Shown here in pieces: positions 44,073-52,668 of a stretch of DNA of 64,000 bases. The DNA is taken from NCBI RefSeq assembly GCF_900167095.1, contig NZ_FUXG01000008.1, positions 62,001 to 126,000 of the forward strand. Reading direction: 5' to 3'. The notes beneath the pieces were generated by a model that saw nothing but the letters and a program-made list of their open reading frames with translations, did not search any database and was not told where the DNA came from. Source of the stretch: Oceanospirillum multiglobuliferum (GTDB lineage Bacteria; Pseudomonadota; Gammaproteobacteria; Pseudomonadales; Halomonadaceae). A program made the position numbers and the translations under genes. Numbering within the stretch: the stretch's first letter is position 1; every line of letters begins with the position of its first letter.

Positions 44073-44669
44073 ATGAGAGTTTGTGGTGTTGAACTGAAAG
44101 GCAATGAAGCTTTAATTTGTCTGTTATCCAAGTCTGGGGAGCTGTTTGATATCCCTGATTGCCGTCAAGTGCGCTTCAGCATCAAAGACAGTGATGATCA
44201 ACAGCAGATGCGCTTTTTTCAACAGTCTTTCCGTAAGCTAATGGAAGACTACAAAGTAGAGCAAGTCGTGATTCGCCAGCGCTTGCACAAAGGTAAATTT
44301 GCAGGCGGTGCAGTTGGTTTTAAGCTTGAAGGCGCTTTACAGGCTTTAAGCAATATGCCAGTTACAATCTTCGCTCCAAGCAAAATTAAAGAGCAGTTGA
44401 AGCACACTCCGCTGCCTATCGATTTCTCACAAACAGGCTTAAAAGCATTTCAAGAAGTTGCGTTTGTGACGGCTTTTGCGTTCCTCAACAAGCCTGAAAT
44501 TGTTGCTTTGGCTAACAAAACTAAACCCGAGCTTAATACTGCAAAAGCTAGTGATGCTGTCGAAACAGCAAAAACAAAACAAGCAGTGGAAACTCCGATA
44601 GAACAACCAGCTGCGGCTCAAGAGCCAGAGAATGCCTCAGCAGAAAAATTTAACCCATGGAAACGTTAA
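44073..44669 (+). CDS. DUF3010 family protein
   Basis: A 198-residue protein with a DUF3010 domain in the first 140 residues (MRVCGVELKGNEALICLL, VVIRQRLHKGKFAGGAVGFKLEGALQ), an RNase H-like fold without known function. The last 50 residues are a low-complexity Ala/Glu/Lys tail. The ATG at 44073 is the family start; the frame is open upstream to 43977 but lacks a site there. It diverges from nudC. Confidence 0.8.
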   Translation: MRVCGVELKGNEALICLLSKSGELFDIPDCRQVRFSIKDSDDQQQMRFFQQSFRKLMEDYKVEQVVIRQRLHKGKFAGGAVGFKLEGALQALSNMPVTIFAPSKIKEQLKHTPLPIDFSQTGLKAFQEVAFVTAFAFLNKPEIVALANKTKPELNTAKASDAVETAKTKQAVETPIEQPAAAQEPENASAEKFNPWKR

Positions 44670-44701
44670 TCTACCAATAGCGTTTTCTACATAGCATCAT
44701 T

Positions 44702-44738
44702 AAAGGTGTCGAGTGCCAAGGCGCTCGATACCTTTTTT
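44702..44738 (+). terminator. Intrinsic terminator after the DUF3010 gene
   Basis: AAAGGTGTCGAG (44702-44713) pairs with CTCGATACCTTT (44724-44735), one G-T pair, with an inner GCC-AA-GGC hairpin; a T-run follows. Confidence 0.82.
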
Positions 44739-44841
44739 ATGACCAAAAGAGATGCTGTACCAGACTTTTTCTCGACTTAATAACATGCTATTTTCAGCAG
44801 CATAACGTTTCTTATTTAGTCTTATGAGAAGGAGTTTTACG

Positions 44842-44955
44842 ATGAAAAAGCGGCCTCCTGGATTTTGGGGTGGTATTTCTATTGTCGCCGTTATGCTATT
44901 GATTTTAATCTGGTTTACACTTTTGGCCGATGAGTACGCGGCATATTTTAACTAA
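44842..44955 (+). CDS. Small single-span membrane protein (37 residues)
   Basis: A short ORF with a strong ribosome site (GAAGGAG at 44828-44834) and ATG at 44842. The product starts MKKRPPGFWGG, has one transmembrane helix (about residues 12-29) and ends DEYAAYFN. The basic N-terminus predicts an N-in orientation. It lies after a terminator and 20 bases before the YgjP-like gene, so the two probably share a promoter. Unknown function; no named family recognised. Confidence 0.6.
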   Translation: MKKRPPGFWGGISIVAVMLLILIWFTLLADEYAAYFN

Positions 44956-44975
44956 TCAAACTAAGGCGATAGACA

Positions 44976-45482
44976 GTGGCAGGCATTGCGTTTTTAAACG
45001 GTTATTCAGAGACTGTTCTACAGCAAGTGCAACGCTTACTCGATGATCATCAGCTGGATGCATACCTTAAGAAGAAATACCCCAGTAGTCACAACATAGT
45101 TACAGATGCACTTTTGTATGATTACGCTATGTCGCTAAAGAATAGCTACATGAAAAAAGCACCACCTTTGCGCCGTATCAGCTTTGATCCAAAGATCAGT
45201 GTCGAGCACCATGCACTTGGAATCAATGCCCATATTGCCCGTGGTCATGGCGGAAAGCTCAAAGCCAGTCATGAAATACGCATTGATCCTGTCTTTAAGC
45301 ACTGCCCAGAACTATTTTTACGCATGATAGTTGTACATGAGTTAGCGCATTTGAAAGAACGTGAACATAATAAAGCGTTTTATCAACTGTGCACTCACAT
45401 CGAACCTGACTATTTTCAGCTAGAACTTGATTTACGCTTGTTGCTACTTTGGCAGTCTCAGTCTAATGAACGGCTGTATTAG
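44976..45482 (+). CDS. YgjP-like M48-type metallopeptidase domain protein
   Basis: A 168-residue protein with a DUF45/YgjP-like zinc metallopeptidase domain. The zinc motif is H121-E-x2-H125 with a further H131 (VVHELAHLKEREHNKAFY), the WSS1/SprT-related pattern. No signal peptide, so cytoplasmic. The GTG at 44976 is the start; AAGG lies upstream. The family is proposed to act on DNA-bound or misfolded proteins; that is not evident from the sequence alone. Confidence 0.82.
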   Translation: MAGIAFLNGYSETVLQQVQRLLDDHQLDAYLKKKYPSSHNIVTDALLYDYAMSLKNSYMKKAPPLRRISFDPKISVEHHALGINAHIARGHGGKLKASHEIRIDPVFKHCPELFLRMIVVHELAHLKEREHNKAFYQLCTHIEPDYFQLELDLRLLLLWQSQSNERLY

Positions 45483-45576
45483 GTTGCTGAAGAAGAATCT
45501 GCAATAAAATCAGGCCGAATCTAGCCTATATTAATAATTAAAGTACCTTGGATATTGATCAATAAGGATTGGTGGC

Positions 45577-46443
45577 ATGAGCATGATCCACAGTTGGAAA
45601 AACCAAAAAGCTGGGCAGAAACCTTATGTCATTCCCTCTAGACCCGAGTCATTGGTTTCTATTGTTGAACTTATGAAGGCTCAGGAGCCAAATACTGAGC
45701 AGATAGCTGCTATTTTACGCAAAGATGTTTATCTATATAGCAGTGTGCTAGCCGCAGTAAACGTCCCAGTTTTCGCCCTCAATCATAAAATCACCGACAT
45801 TAATCACGCTATTACACTTTTAGGCTTAGACCGTTTATTTTCAATTGTGCGTTTAGCCGCCTTAAAGAATAGTTTAAGCACTACAGAGCGGTTAGACCGC
45901 TTCTGGGATAGTGCTACAGAGGTTGCGGAGATTTGCGCAAGCATTGCCGTAAAGTATACAGGTCTTGACATTCACACAGCCTACTCTATAGGGATGATGC
46001 ATGACTGTGGTATACCGCTGATGTTAGAAAGCCATCCTGATTTCAAAGCATTTTTACGCGAAGCAAATGCGCAAGACTTATTGTCATTGCAAAATGACGA
46101 ACAAAAGCGTTTTGGTAGCAACCACTTTCAGGTCGGCGCTGAAATAGCACATCTATGGTATATGCCAGATTCAATCTGTGAAGCGATCGCTTACCAACCA
46201 ACAGTTATAACTGTTTTAGAAGGCACGCTACCATGTTCGGATGAGGGCAAACTTCTACTATCAGTACTCACTTTAGCTAAAGACATCAGCACCGTTTATC
46301 GACGTTTCTGGCGTATTTATGACAGCAGTGAACCTGTGCCCCAGCTCAGTGTGGTTCTAGAATATATAGGGTTACCCGACATTGAGTATTTGGATCTGCG
46401 TGAAGACTTTATCAGCCTACTAGAAAGTCGAGAGAATGACTGA
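45577..46443 (+). CDS. HDOD domain protein
   Basis: A 288-residue signalling protein with an HDOD domain (about 10-215): PSRPESLVSIVELMKAQEP, ITLLGLDRLFSIVRLAAL and IGMMHDCGIPLML. HDOD domains have the HD-hydrolase fold but usually lack catalytic residues; HDC is retained here but the other HD-GYP motifs are not. It starts 27 bases before the hybrid kinase gene and is probably co-transcribed with it, suggesting an output or adaptor role in that pathway. Confidence 0.88.
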   Translation: MSMIHSWKNQKAGQKPYVIPSRPESLVSIVELMKAQEPNTEQIAAILRKDVYLYSSVLAAVNVPVFALNHKITDINHAITLLGLDRLFSIVRLAALKNSLSTTERLDRFWDSATEVAEICASIAVKYTGLDIHTAYSIGMMHDCGIPLMLESHPDFKAFLREANAQDLLSLQNDEQKRFGSNHFQVGAEIAHLWYMPDSICEAIAYQPTVITVLEGTLPCSDEGKLLLSVLTLAKDISTVYRRFWRIYDSSEPVPQLSVVLEYIGLPDIEYLDLREDFISLLESREND

Positions 46444-46470
46444 ATAGCAGCCATTTGAGGTGTTACTGCA

Positions 46471-49400
46471 TTGAGTATTATTGTGCGCACAGTTTTGGGC
46501 ACTGCCCTTAGTTATTTCATTCTGGGTATGCTTGGGCAGCTTATTGCTATCCCCCCTGGCTTTGCCACTATCATCTGGCCTGCATCAGGTATTGCTTTGG
46601 GTGCGGTGCTTCTTTTAGGCCGCTGGTCTTTATTAGGTGTCTTTCTTGGCTCTTTTTTAGTTAACACTTATATATCTTTAACCACTAATACACAAGAGCT
46701 ACAGTTTTTAATTCCAGCAGCAATTGCAATGGGAGCAAGCCTACAAGCATGGGTTGGCGCTTGGGCTATTAGATCTTTTGTAGGGTTTCCTTTTTCGTTT
46801 AACAACTTAGCTCTCTCAGCAAAATTTCTCTTCATTGGCGGCCCAATCAGCGCGTTGGTAAATGCCTCTCTAAGCTGTAGTACTTTATTAATGCTAGGTG
46901 TTTTACCTAAAGCACAGTTTTTAGGCAATTGGCTCAGTTGGTGGGCCGGAGATAGTATCGGCATTATTGTTGTAATGCCTTGGTTACTCGCACTGTTCCC
47001 TAAACTCACGCACTTTGAGCTGTCTAAGAAACCCCTATTAATTGTCGCTCTCGCAATTATTACCCTAGTGACCGCAGTATTATCTGTTATGGCCGCTGGT
47101 TTTGAACAAAACAAACAGGCCAATGAATTTAAAAACAACGCCAAATTATTGAGCGAATCATTACAAGCACAAATTCATAATGCAGCAGATGTACTCTATG
47201 GATTGAAAGGTTTACTGCGTGTCTTACCCAACCCAACCCCCGATGAGTTTTATCAATATACTCAGCCTATTCTAACGCGTAGCGACGTGCTACACGGCCT
47301 ATCTTGGAACGCCGTAGTAACAGGTTCAGACTTACCTAAGTTTAATCAAAAAATGCAGCAGCTTTACGCTTCGCAAGCACTATCTAAACCATTTCAAGCA
47401 ATGGAGCGCGCAGCACATGGGCAGTTAGTCCCAGCTCAGCCTCGTAAGCAACACGTAGTGGTCAGCTTAATTGAACCATTTGGTCGAAACCAGCAAGCCC
47501 TTGGCTATGATGTTTATTCACAAGCCGATCGAAAAGCAGCTCTAGATCATGCAGCAGAGCTTCGAATGGAGTACCCCACTGCGCCTATACAGTTGGTGCA
47601 AGCATCAGGTTCTCAGGCAGGCGTGCTAATGTTTTTACCTGTGTTTGAGTCAGAGTCCTATAACGCCTCATTACTAGGCTATGCCACTGCTGTACTAAAA
47701 GTAGGTGATATTGCTAAAAAAGCATTTTCTGACGAACTACTACCTAACACAAAGCTGGCATTGTTAGATATTGATGCGCCTGAAGGCAAAAAACTCTTAT
47801 TTCAATCGTCATGGAGCGATATTGACGCTGACGCTGTTGCCTTAGAGCACGACAGTGCTACCTTTCCCATGTACCAAAGTCACCATATTGCGGTTGGTGG
47901 CGACCAATGGTTACTTGTTCAAGTCAGCGAATCAAGCTTTATCCATCAACCTTGGGGCGTGCATTTATTACTTGCCAGTGGTTTTCTAGTATCGGGTTTA
48001 CTAGGCTGGCTGGTCATTATTGTCTCTAGCCATACAGCTGAAATTGAGCGCCAAGTGCGTGTCCGTACCGATGATTTAATATCTGCCAACCAACGTTTAA
48101 AGCGCTCAGAAATAGAGCAAACTAAAACAGCGGAGGCGGCTGAGGCAGCCAGTAAGGCTAAAAGCGAATTCTTGGCGAATATGAGTCACGAAATTAGAAC
48201 ACCTATAAATGGTGTCCTAGGCATGATTGATCTTTTACTAGACAGTAATCTATCAAATGAACAGCGCCAGTTAGCGCAGATCGCTCAAACAAGCACCCAG
48301 TCACTTTTGAGCATTATTAACGAAATTTTAGACTTTTCAAAAATTGAAGCTGGCAAACTTGAAATAGAAAATGAGCCTTTTGAACTGACAGAATTACTCA
48401 GCACAATTCACCAAAACTTCGCGCTACAAGCCAGCTCAAAGGGGCTAGGCTGGGCCTGCCCTGCTAATCACGTGCAAGCACAATGCTTTGAAGGCGATAT
48501 GAATCGCATACGTCAGGTACTGACCAACCTAGTGGGTAATGCCCTCAAATTTACCCATCAAGGGCGAGTTTCGGTTTATTGTGAAGTAGAGCCAATGCAG
48601 CTGGCACTTGAGAACGCAAAGCTATCGTTATTGCACTTCCGTGTTGTAGATACAGGGATAGGTTTAACTGTTGAGCAACAAGACAAGCTATTTGAGCGTT
48701 TCACTCAAGCTGATGGCTCTGTAACCCGGAAGTTTGGCGGCACAGGTTTAGGACTTGCGATTTGTAAGCAGCTTGTTGAAATGATGGGAGGACATATCAC
48801 TGTTGAGAGCATTCCAGAGATGGGCAGCAGTTTTATTATTACTTTACCGCTCAATATGCTTGAAAATACCTGTGATAAATGCAAACCAGTAGAGCCTAGT
48901 CAATCACAAGCATTAGTACAGCATTTTCCTGACAGTAATGCAGCGCCTAGCTTCGAGCAAGTAAACTCATGGCAAGGTCGAACAGTATTAATAGTTGAGG
49001 ACAACTTAACCAATCAACTTGTTGCCCAAGGGGTGATGAATAAATATGGCTTTGACGTAGATATCGCCAATAACGGCGAAGAAGCCGTCGAAATGATTAC
49101 AGAAAATCATTACGACCTTGTTCTAATGGATTGCCAAATGCCTGTGATGGATGGCTACGAGGCAACTCGTCGTATTCGAGCTAATGAAATTACCCGCGGA
49201 GTTCTACCAGAACAAGCCCTGCTTATCATCGCAATGACAGCCCATGCGCTACAAGGTGACCGAGAGGCATGTTTAACTGCTGGTATGAACGACTATATCA
49301 GTAAACCCATAGAAAGAAGTATTTTGGTACAAACCTTACAAAAATGGCTACCTGCCAATGCAGAAGGCACCATTGAACAACCTTATGTATCATCGAATAA

Positions 49401-49794
49401 TGCGCAGGTAAAGACATCCATAAAGTCTACAGAGCCTGTAAAAACGCCTACCGATTTTGACATTAAAGCAATGGAAGCGCGGCTATTGAATGAGCCTGAG
49501 CTGATTCGAAATGTGCTGGAGGTTTTTCAACAAGATTGCGACATTGATATTATTGCTTTACGAGAAAGCTTTACAGAACAAAAGCTTACGGCAACCGCCA
49601 AGCTTGCTCACAGAATTAAAGGTGCTTCCTCTAACGTGGGGGGCATTAAAGTACAGCAATTGGCATTAGAGCTAGAACAAGCGGTTAAGAATAAAGACAT
49701 CGAAAAGAGCAACCTGTTGCTAACAGAGTTAGAACAAAGCTACCAAACACTTAGAGAAGCAATGACTGAGTATCTATCCAGTCAAAAGCGATAA
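46471..49794 (+). CDS. MASE1-CHASE hybrid histidine kinase with REC and Hpt domains
   Basis: An 1107-residue membrane sensor. MASE1 (about 8-205, eight hydrophobic helices) is followed by a periplasmic CHASE domain (about 225-480), a further helix (about 498-517), DHp with H573 in [18 protein letters not shown], an HATPase domain with DTGIG and GTGLGLAI boxes, a receiver with D887 ([12 protein letters not shown]) and a C-terminal Hpt with H1047 ([14 protein letters not shown]). All phosphorelay residues are present. The start is a TTG at 46471 with GAGG 12 bases upstream; GTG at 46483 is an alternative. The ligand is unknown. Confidence 0.92.
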   Translation: MSIIVRTVLGTALSYFILGMLGQLIAIPPGFATIIWPASGIALGAVLLLGRWSLLGVFLGSFLVNTYISLTTNTQELQFLIPAAIAMGASLQAWVGAWAIRSFVGFPFSFNNLALSAKFLFIGGPISALVNASLSCSTLLMLGVLPKAQFLGNWLSWWAGDSIGIIVVMPWLLALFPKLTHFELSKKPLLIVALAIITLVTAVLSVMAAGFEQNKQANEFKNNAKLLSESLQAQIHNAADVLYGLKGLLRVLPNPTPDEFYQYTQPILTRSDVLHGLSWNAVVTGSDLPKFNQKMQQLYASQALSKPFQAMERAAHGQLVPAQPRKQHVVVSLIEPFGRNQQALGYDVYSQADRKAALDHAAELRMEYPTAPIQLVQASGSQAGVLMFLPVFESESYNASLLGYATAVLKVGDIAKKAFSDELLPNTKLALLDIDAPEGKKLLFQSSWSDIDADAVALEHDSATFPMYQSHHIAVGGDQWLLVQVSESSFIHQPWGVHLLLASGFLVSGLLGWLVIIVSSHTAEIERQVRVRTDDLISANQRLKRSEIEQTKTAEAAEAASKAKSEFLANMSHEIRTPINGVLGMIDLLLDSNLSNEQRQLAQIAQTSTQSLLSIINEILDFSKIEAGKLEIENEPFELTELLSTIHQNFALQASSKGLGWACPANHVQAQCFEGDMNRIRQVLTNLVGNALKFTHQGRVSVYCEVEPMQLALENAKLSLLHFRVVDTGIGLTVEQQDKLFERFTQADGSVTRKFGGTGLGLAICKQLVEMMGGHITVESIPEMGSSFIITLPLNMLENTCDKCKPVEPSQSQALVQHFPDSNAAPSFEQVNSWQGRTVLIVEDNLTNQLVAQGVMNKYGFDVDIANNGEEAVEMITENHYDLVLMDCQMPVMDGYEATRRIRANEITRGVLPEQALLIIAMTAHALQGDREACLTAGMNDYISKPIERSILVQTLQKWLPANAEGTIEQPYVSSNNAQVKTSIKSTEPVKTPTDFDIKAMEARLLNEPELIRNVLEVFQQDCDIDIIALRESFTEQKLTATAKLAHRIKGASSNVGGIKVQQLALELEQAVKNKDIEKSNLLLTELEQSYQTLREAMTEYLSSQKR

Positions 49795-49800
49795 AACGTA

Positions 49801-49833
49801 ACTAGGGCTTACCTTTGAGAGGTGAGCCCTAGT
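49801..49833. terminator. Hairpin between the hybrid kinase and terB genes
   Basis: A 13-bp stem with one G-T pair (49801-49813 with 49821-49833), loop of 7, 6 bases after the kinase stop. T-runs are weak on both sides. It may serve both convergent genes. Confidence 0.6.
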
Positions 49834-49906
49834 CACTTAAAAACCAAGCTTTAACCTTTACCGCTGCTCATACGATTGAACCTAGTAAAGAATGCATCAC
49901 GCCAGC

Positions 49907-50410
49907 TTATTGAGACAATGACACCTGAAAACCAGGTGCATTTTTTGGATGGTTTTCTTGAGTAAAGACACCACGGTCATTTTTCAGTGCAAGCACTTCA
50001 AAGAAGGGACGGAAGCGATCTTCTGCAATGCCAAATGCTTGTAGGAATTTGGCAAACATAACTTGCTCTTCAGGCTCTGCTTGGCCATCAGAAAGAGAAG
50101 AGTCTACCAAGTTTGTCAGAATGCACATCTTCTGAGCGTCAGACAGCAAAGGCGCTGCCTCTTGCAAGAACTGCTCAACCGTATGGCTACGGATATAACG
50201 CTGAGCAGAGTCTAGTAACGCACGGTTATTGGCGCCAACACCAATAGAACCACCACTTTTCTCACCACCTAGCACTGACAGTAGCTGGCCAACTTCTTCA
50301 TTATCAAACTCGCCATCTGCTGCAATCATGTACAATAAAGAGGTCGCAAACGCCAGATGAGGTGTCATCTGAGTGCCAGTATCCCCTTTAAACATATCAA
50401 ACAAACCCAT
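49907..50410 (-). CDS. TerB-like protein
   Basis: A 167-residue cytoplasmic protein with a TerB (tellurite-resistance/DjlA N-terminal) domain: FATSLLYMIAADGEFDNEEVGQL and SDGQAEPEEQVMFAKFLQAFGI, where the conserved DGE and acidic residues bind metal in family members. It stands alone, with no other ter genes, so tellurite resistance should not be assumed. The gene is the last on the left of the integron remnant. Confidence 0.82.
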   Translation of the reverse strand: MGLFDMFKGDTGTQMTPHLAFATSLLYMIAADGEFDNEEVGQLLSVLGGEKSGGSIGVGANNRALLDSAQRYIRSHTVEQFLQEAAPLLSDAQKMCILTNLVDSSLSDGQAEPEEQVMFAKFLQAFGIAEDRFRPFFEVLALKNDRGVFTQENHPKNAPGFQVSLSQ

Positions 50411-50631
50411 TTCGTGACTCCTGTTGATAGTGATATTACTTTGCGACAGGCTTGGTTTCGCCTGTTTGCCCTATCGTAGGCCATTAATTTGCGTAAAAGT
50501 TCCTAACACAAGAAGAATATTTTAAAAGCTATGCGAGGAGTAAGCGCTATTGCAATGTTGATTTTTCAGATATAAATGAGTGAGTGTCCGAATTTTCCGT
50601 TAGTAAATTGGTTATCATCAAGGATGTAAAC

Positions 50632-50877
50632 ATGATGAGTTGCAGTGATTATGACTACATTGAGATAGTTTGTTTGTTCAAGTATCCAGTGGAGCTGACG
50701 ATGAAGTCGGGCTCAATAATCAGTGGAAAAGCTATAGATACAGCTCGAAATCAAGCTAATGAAGAATGTATCAAGCTTCAAACTAAAGGTGTTGATCTCT
50801 TAGTGGTTTTAGATTCAATAAGTAAGCTGAAGGTGTCGGTCAATAACCCACATTTTCAAGAGGTCTCCTTTGATTGA
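50632..50877 (+). CDS. Rof-like Rho-binding antiterminator (integron-associated)
   Basis: An 81-residue protein resembling Rof/YaeO, which binds Rho and blocks its action: SCSDYDYIEIVCLFKYPVELTM matches the CDDYDNLELAC start of Rof and LLVVLDSISKLKV its C-terminal strand. The ATG at 50632 (second ATG follows) has AAGGA upstream. An attC-like core begins 6 bases after the stop, so it looks like an integron cassette gene. It lies on the far side of the truncated integrase, an unusual position. No matching cassette start was found upstream. Confidence 0.75.
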   Translation: MMSCSDYDYIEIVCLFKYPVELTMKSGSIISGKAIDTARNQANEECIKLQTKGVDLLVVLDSISKLKVSVNNPHFQEVSFD

Positions 50878-50883
50878 GAGCCA

Positions 50884-50915
50884 GCACCTAACAAAGCGTT
50901 CAAGAGGGATTCGAT
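50884..50915 (+). other. Partial attC-like site (left half)
   Basis: GCACCTAACAAAGCG (50884-50898) followed by TCAAGAGGGATTC looks like the left arm of a Vibrio-type attC (R'' core RYYYAAC, then L''). It is cut off a few bases before the remnant of intI at 50919, so the right arm is missing. Confidence 0.55.
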
Positions 50916-50918
50916 AGA

Positions 50919-51050
50919 TTATGTATGGCGTTTTTGATGAAAAAAGATAAAGCGCTTAATCCAGTGAATATACGTTTTCTCCGTTCGCATACTGTAGCCG
51001 CGCAGCCGTATCTCTGATCGGATACCTTCCAGAAATGGACTTTTAGCCAT
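50919..51050 (-). pseudogene. intI: Truncated integron integrase (intI, first 43 codons)
   Basis: On the minus strand, ATG at 51050 with a strong GGAGGGTG ribosome site begins MAKSPFLEGIRSEIRLRGYS, followed by the MRTEKTY and WIKRFIFFHQKRH stretches and a stop at 50919. This is the N-terminal core-binding start of integron integrases of environmental type (usual length about 320 residues). Everything after residue 43 is missing, including all catalytic residues; the gene ends abruptly at an attC fragment. Orientation, divergent from the cassette at 51371, is that of a normal integron. Confidence 0.85.
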
Positions 51051-51079
51051 AAATCACCCTCCATGTGATACTTGTGCTT

Positions 51080-51103
51080 TTATGGTTTAATATACAGTAT
51101 ATT
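51080..51103. promoter_or_regulatory. SOS/LexA-like operator and palindrome at the intI promoter
   Basis: The 15-base palindrome AATATAC-A-GTATATT (51089-51103) and, on the minus strand, TACTGTATATTAAACCATAA (51099-51080), which matches the LexA box in its first half (TACTGTATAT) and poorly in the second. It lies 30-50 bases upstream of the intI start. LexA control of intI is established for several integrons. Confidence 0.45.
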
Positions 51104-51369
51104 TTGGTTTTTGCAGGAAAATGTGCTCAGTTTGCTCGACTTAATACTCGGTTTACCAGTACGATGAAACCGGATAAGCTGCAAAATCAATGATTTATAG
51201 AAATCGTGACCGAAATAACAGGCGCACGGTTATTTGTGATAACGCGCATGCGCGTTTAGCAGGGAAGCAGTCAGGTCAGAAAATGGATTTTTCCTTTCTA
51301 ATCAAACACTTCTTTGTTTATATGTCGGTATATTGAAATCGGCAAAATGAGCATGCCTGATATTAAAAT

Positions 51370-51378
51370 GTTATGTGC
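51370..51378 (+). other. Cassette start / attI-type recombination point
   Basis: GTTATGTGC. This is the exact reverse complement of GCACATAAC at 51883-51891, which begins the attC of the same cassette. Integron cassettes show this complementarity because the two ends join in the excised circle. The cassette would start at 51371 and its gene at 51405. The sequence between 51104 and 51370 should hold attI; no other structure was recognised there. Confidence 0.6.
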
Positions 51379-51404
51379 AAAAGAACCAACCGGACACGTA
51401 AATA

Positions 51405-51890
51405 ATGGAGAAAGTAATTACCTCGTTAATTGAGCAATGGCCCGCATTGACGGGATTGATTGTGATTGCTGGCGTATTCTGGGTGTTGTTTAGGCGCTAT
51501 CTTGATGAAAATAAAATATTGTTAGAGGGCGTAAAATCACTCTCCTCGGAACATAAAGATAGCATTAACCAAGTGCTGGATAGGTATCGCGTTCTTTCCG
51601 AAGACCAAGTTAAAGAAATTGATCGGCTGCGAATTCTGGTGTCATCACTAGTTACTGAAAATGAAAAAATCGGGAAGAGATATGATGATATAAAGTCAGA
51701 GTTTCATAAGGTGGCTTTAGAAAATGGAGCATTAAAAAGAGCCATAGACAACCTTGAAGAAATGATGCGAGCAACTGGTGGGGACGTCAAAGTCATATCT
51801 ACTCAATTAAGAAAAACACAAGAAGATATAGAAGATGTTTCAAGCAAAATCATGCTGTTGGAGCGACATTCAGATGAATCCAGCACATAA
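51405..51890 (+). CDS. Integron cassette ORF: membrane-anchored coiled-coil protein
   Basis: A 161-residue protein of unknown function. One N-terminal transmembrane helix (about 14-30: ALTGLIVIAGVFWVLFRR) is followed by a long coiled coil (about 35-155, ending ISTQLRKTQEDIEDVSSKIMLLE). No ribosome site is visible before the ATG, which is common for cassette genes. The stop codon lies inside the attC core at 51883. No family recognised; a membrane scaffold or an anti-phage/toxin-type role cannot be told apart. Confidence 0.7.
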   Translation: MEKVITSLIEQWPALTGLIVIAGVFWVLFRRYLDENKILLEGVKSLSSEHKDSINQVLDRYRVLSEDQVKEIDRLRILVSSLVTENEKIGKRYDDIKSEFHKVALENGALKRAIDNLEEMMRATGGDVKVISTQLRKTQEDIEDVSSKIMLLERHSDESST

Positions 51891-51973
51891 CAATGCCATA
51901 AACTCGGACGTCAAAAAGTTGCGCCGCTCGTTCCTTGCTCTGCAATTTTTTGCCTCCGGTTATGGCTGGCGTT
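51883..51973 (+). other. attC site of the cassette
   Basis: Begins with GCACATAAC (R'') and ends GGCGTT (R'), about 91 bases. Its inner parts pair: GCCATAA near the left end with TTATGGC near the right. Downstream bases belong to the insertion sequence, which seems to have entered right at the R' core. Confidence 0.65.
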
Positions 51974-52461
51974 CAGGCTGTAGAAAAACCTCCAGAACTA
52001 TGCTCTGATCGGGTTTTCAAACGCAGGAGGCGGTGATGGCTCGATTCAGGCACTACGACTACAACCAAACGTCGATGGTGGTGATCAATTATCAGGATCA
52101 GTTGCAGCTCGGTACTTTTGAGCATGCCCTGCATTATCTGATCTCTGAAAAGTTGAATCTTTCCGCGTTTCATCAGCCTTACAAAAATGACCGAGAAGGC
52201 CGTCCGGCTTATGATCCGGCTATTCTGCTGAAAATTATCCTGTTTGCTTATTCTAAAGGCATCACCTCCAGCCGTGAGATCCAGTGGTGTTGTGAAACCA
52301 ACATCATCTTTAAAGCCCTATCCTGCGATACGGTGCCGCACTTTACGACAATCGCTCATTTTGTCAGTAGCCAACCCCAGTCTATTGAAGATCTGTTTGA
52401 ACAGGTACTGTTGGTCTGTTCTGCTCTAATCAAACAGGACACTTTGAGCTTTGGCTGCTAG
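51971..52461 (+). mobile_element. IS1182-family element remnant (left part only)
   Basis: Left terminal region beginning near 51971 and the 5' part of the transposase gene. The element is truncated at about 52440, so it is immobile. It separates the first cassette from the third gene fragment, showing that insertion happened inside the cassette array. Target duplications cannot be recognised because the right end is lost. Confidence 0.7.
52036..52461 (+). pseudogene. IS1182-family transposase, truncated
   Basis: The first 134 residues match the N-terminal part of IS1182-type DDE transposases: MARFRHYDYNQ, YDPAILLKIILFAYSKGITSSREI and PHFTTIAHFVSS. The frame then runs 7 codons into unrelated sequence and stops at 52461; a full-length enzyme has about 450-500 residues with the DDE core, all absent. 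The ATG at 52036 has GGAGG upstream. The left end of the element probably starts at about 51971 (TTCAGGCTGTAGAAAAACC), next to the attC. No right end was found. Confidence 0.85.
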
Positions 52462-52489
52462 GGCAAACAAAGGATGTTCAGATTAGTTT

Positions 52490-52666
52490 TTGGAAAAAAT
52501 TGAGAAGTGGGTAGACGAAGATTCAATGCCAGAATGGTCAGTCTTTGAAGTTGTAATACTCGCCAATCCTGATTTTGACAATATCGAGAAGTTATCAGTA
52601 TCTATTCACAGTTTATTTGTCGAACTATCAAAGGAGATTTTTGAAGCGCTAGAGGCGTACGAGTAG
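52490..52666 (+). pseudogene. C-terminal fragment of a cassette gene
   Basis: A reading frame open from 52487, giving 58 residues if a TTG at 52490 is used: ends KLSVSIHSLFVELSKEIFEALEAYE. No convincing start or ribosome site exists, and the upstream sequence belongs to the broken IS, so it is likely the 3' end of a cassette gene whose 5' end was lost. A complete attC follows 3 bases after its stop. Family not recognised. Confidence 0.5.
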
Positions 52667-52668
52667 TG

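Noticed and set aside
50411-50631. Search for a cassette start (GTTAGGTGC) matching the half attC after the Rof-like gene
   Set aside because: Only GTTAG-type partial matches occur; none is complementary over more than five bases, so no boundary is claimed.
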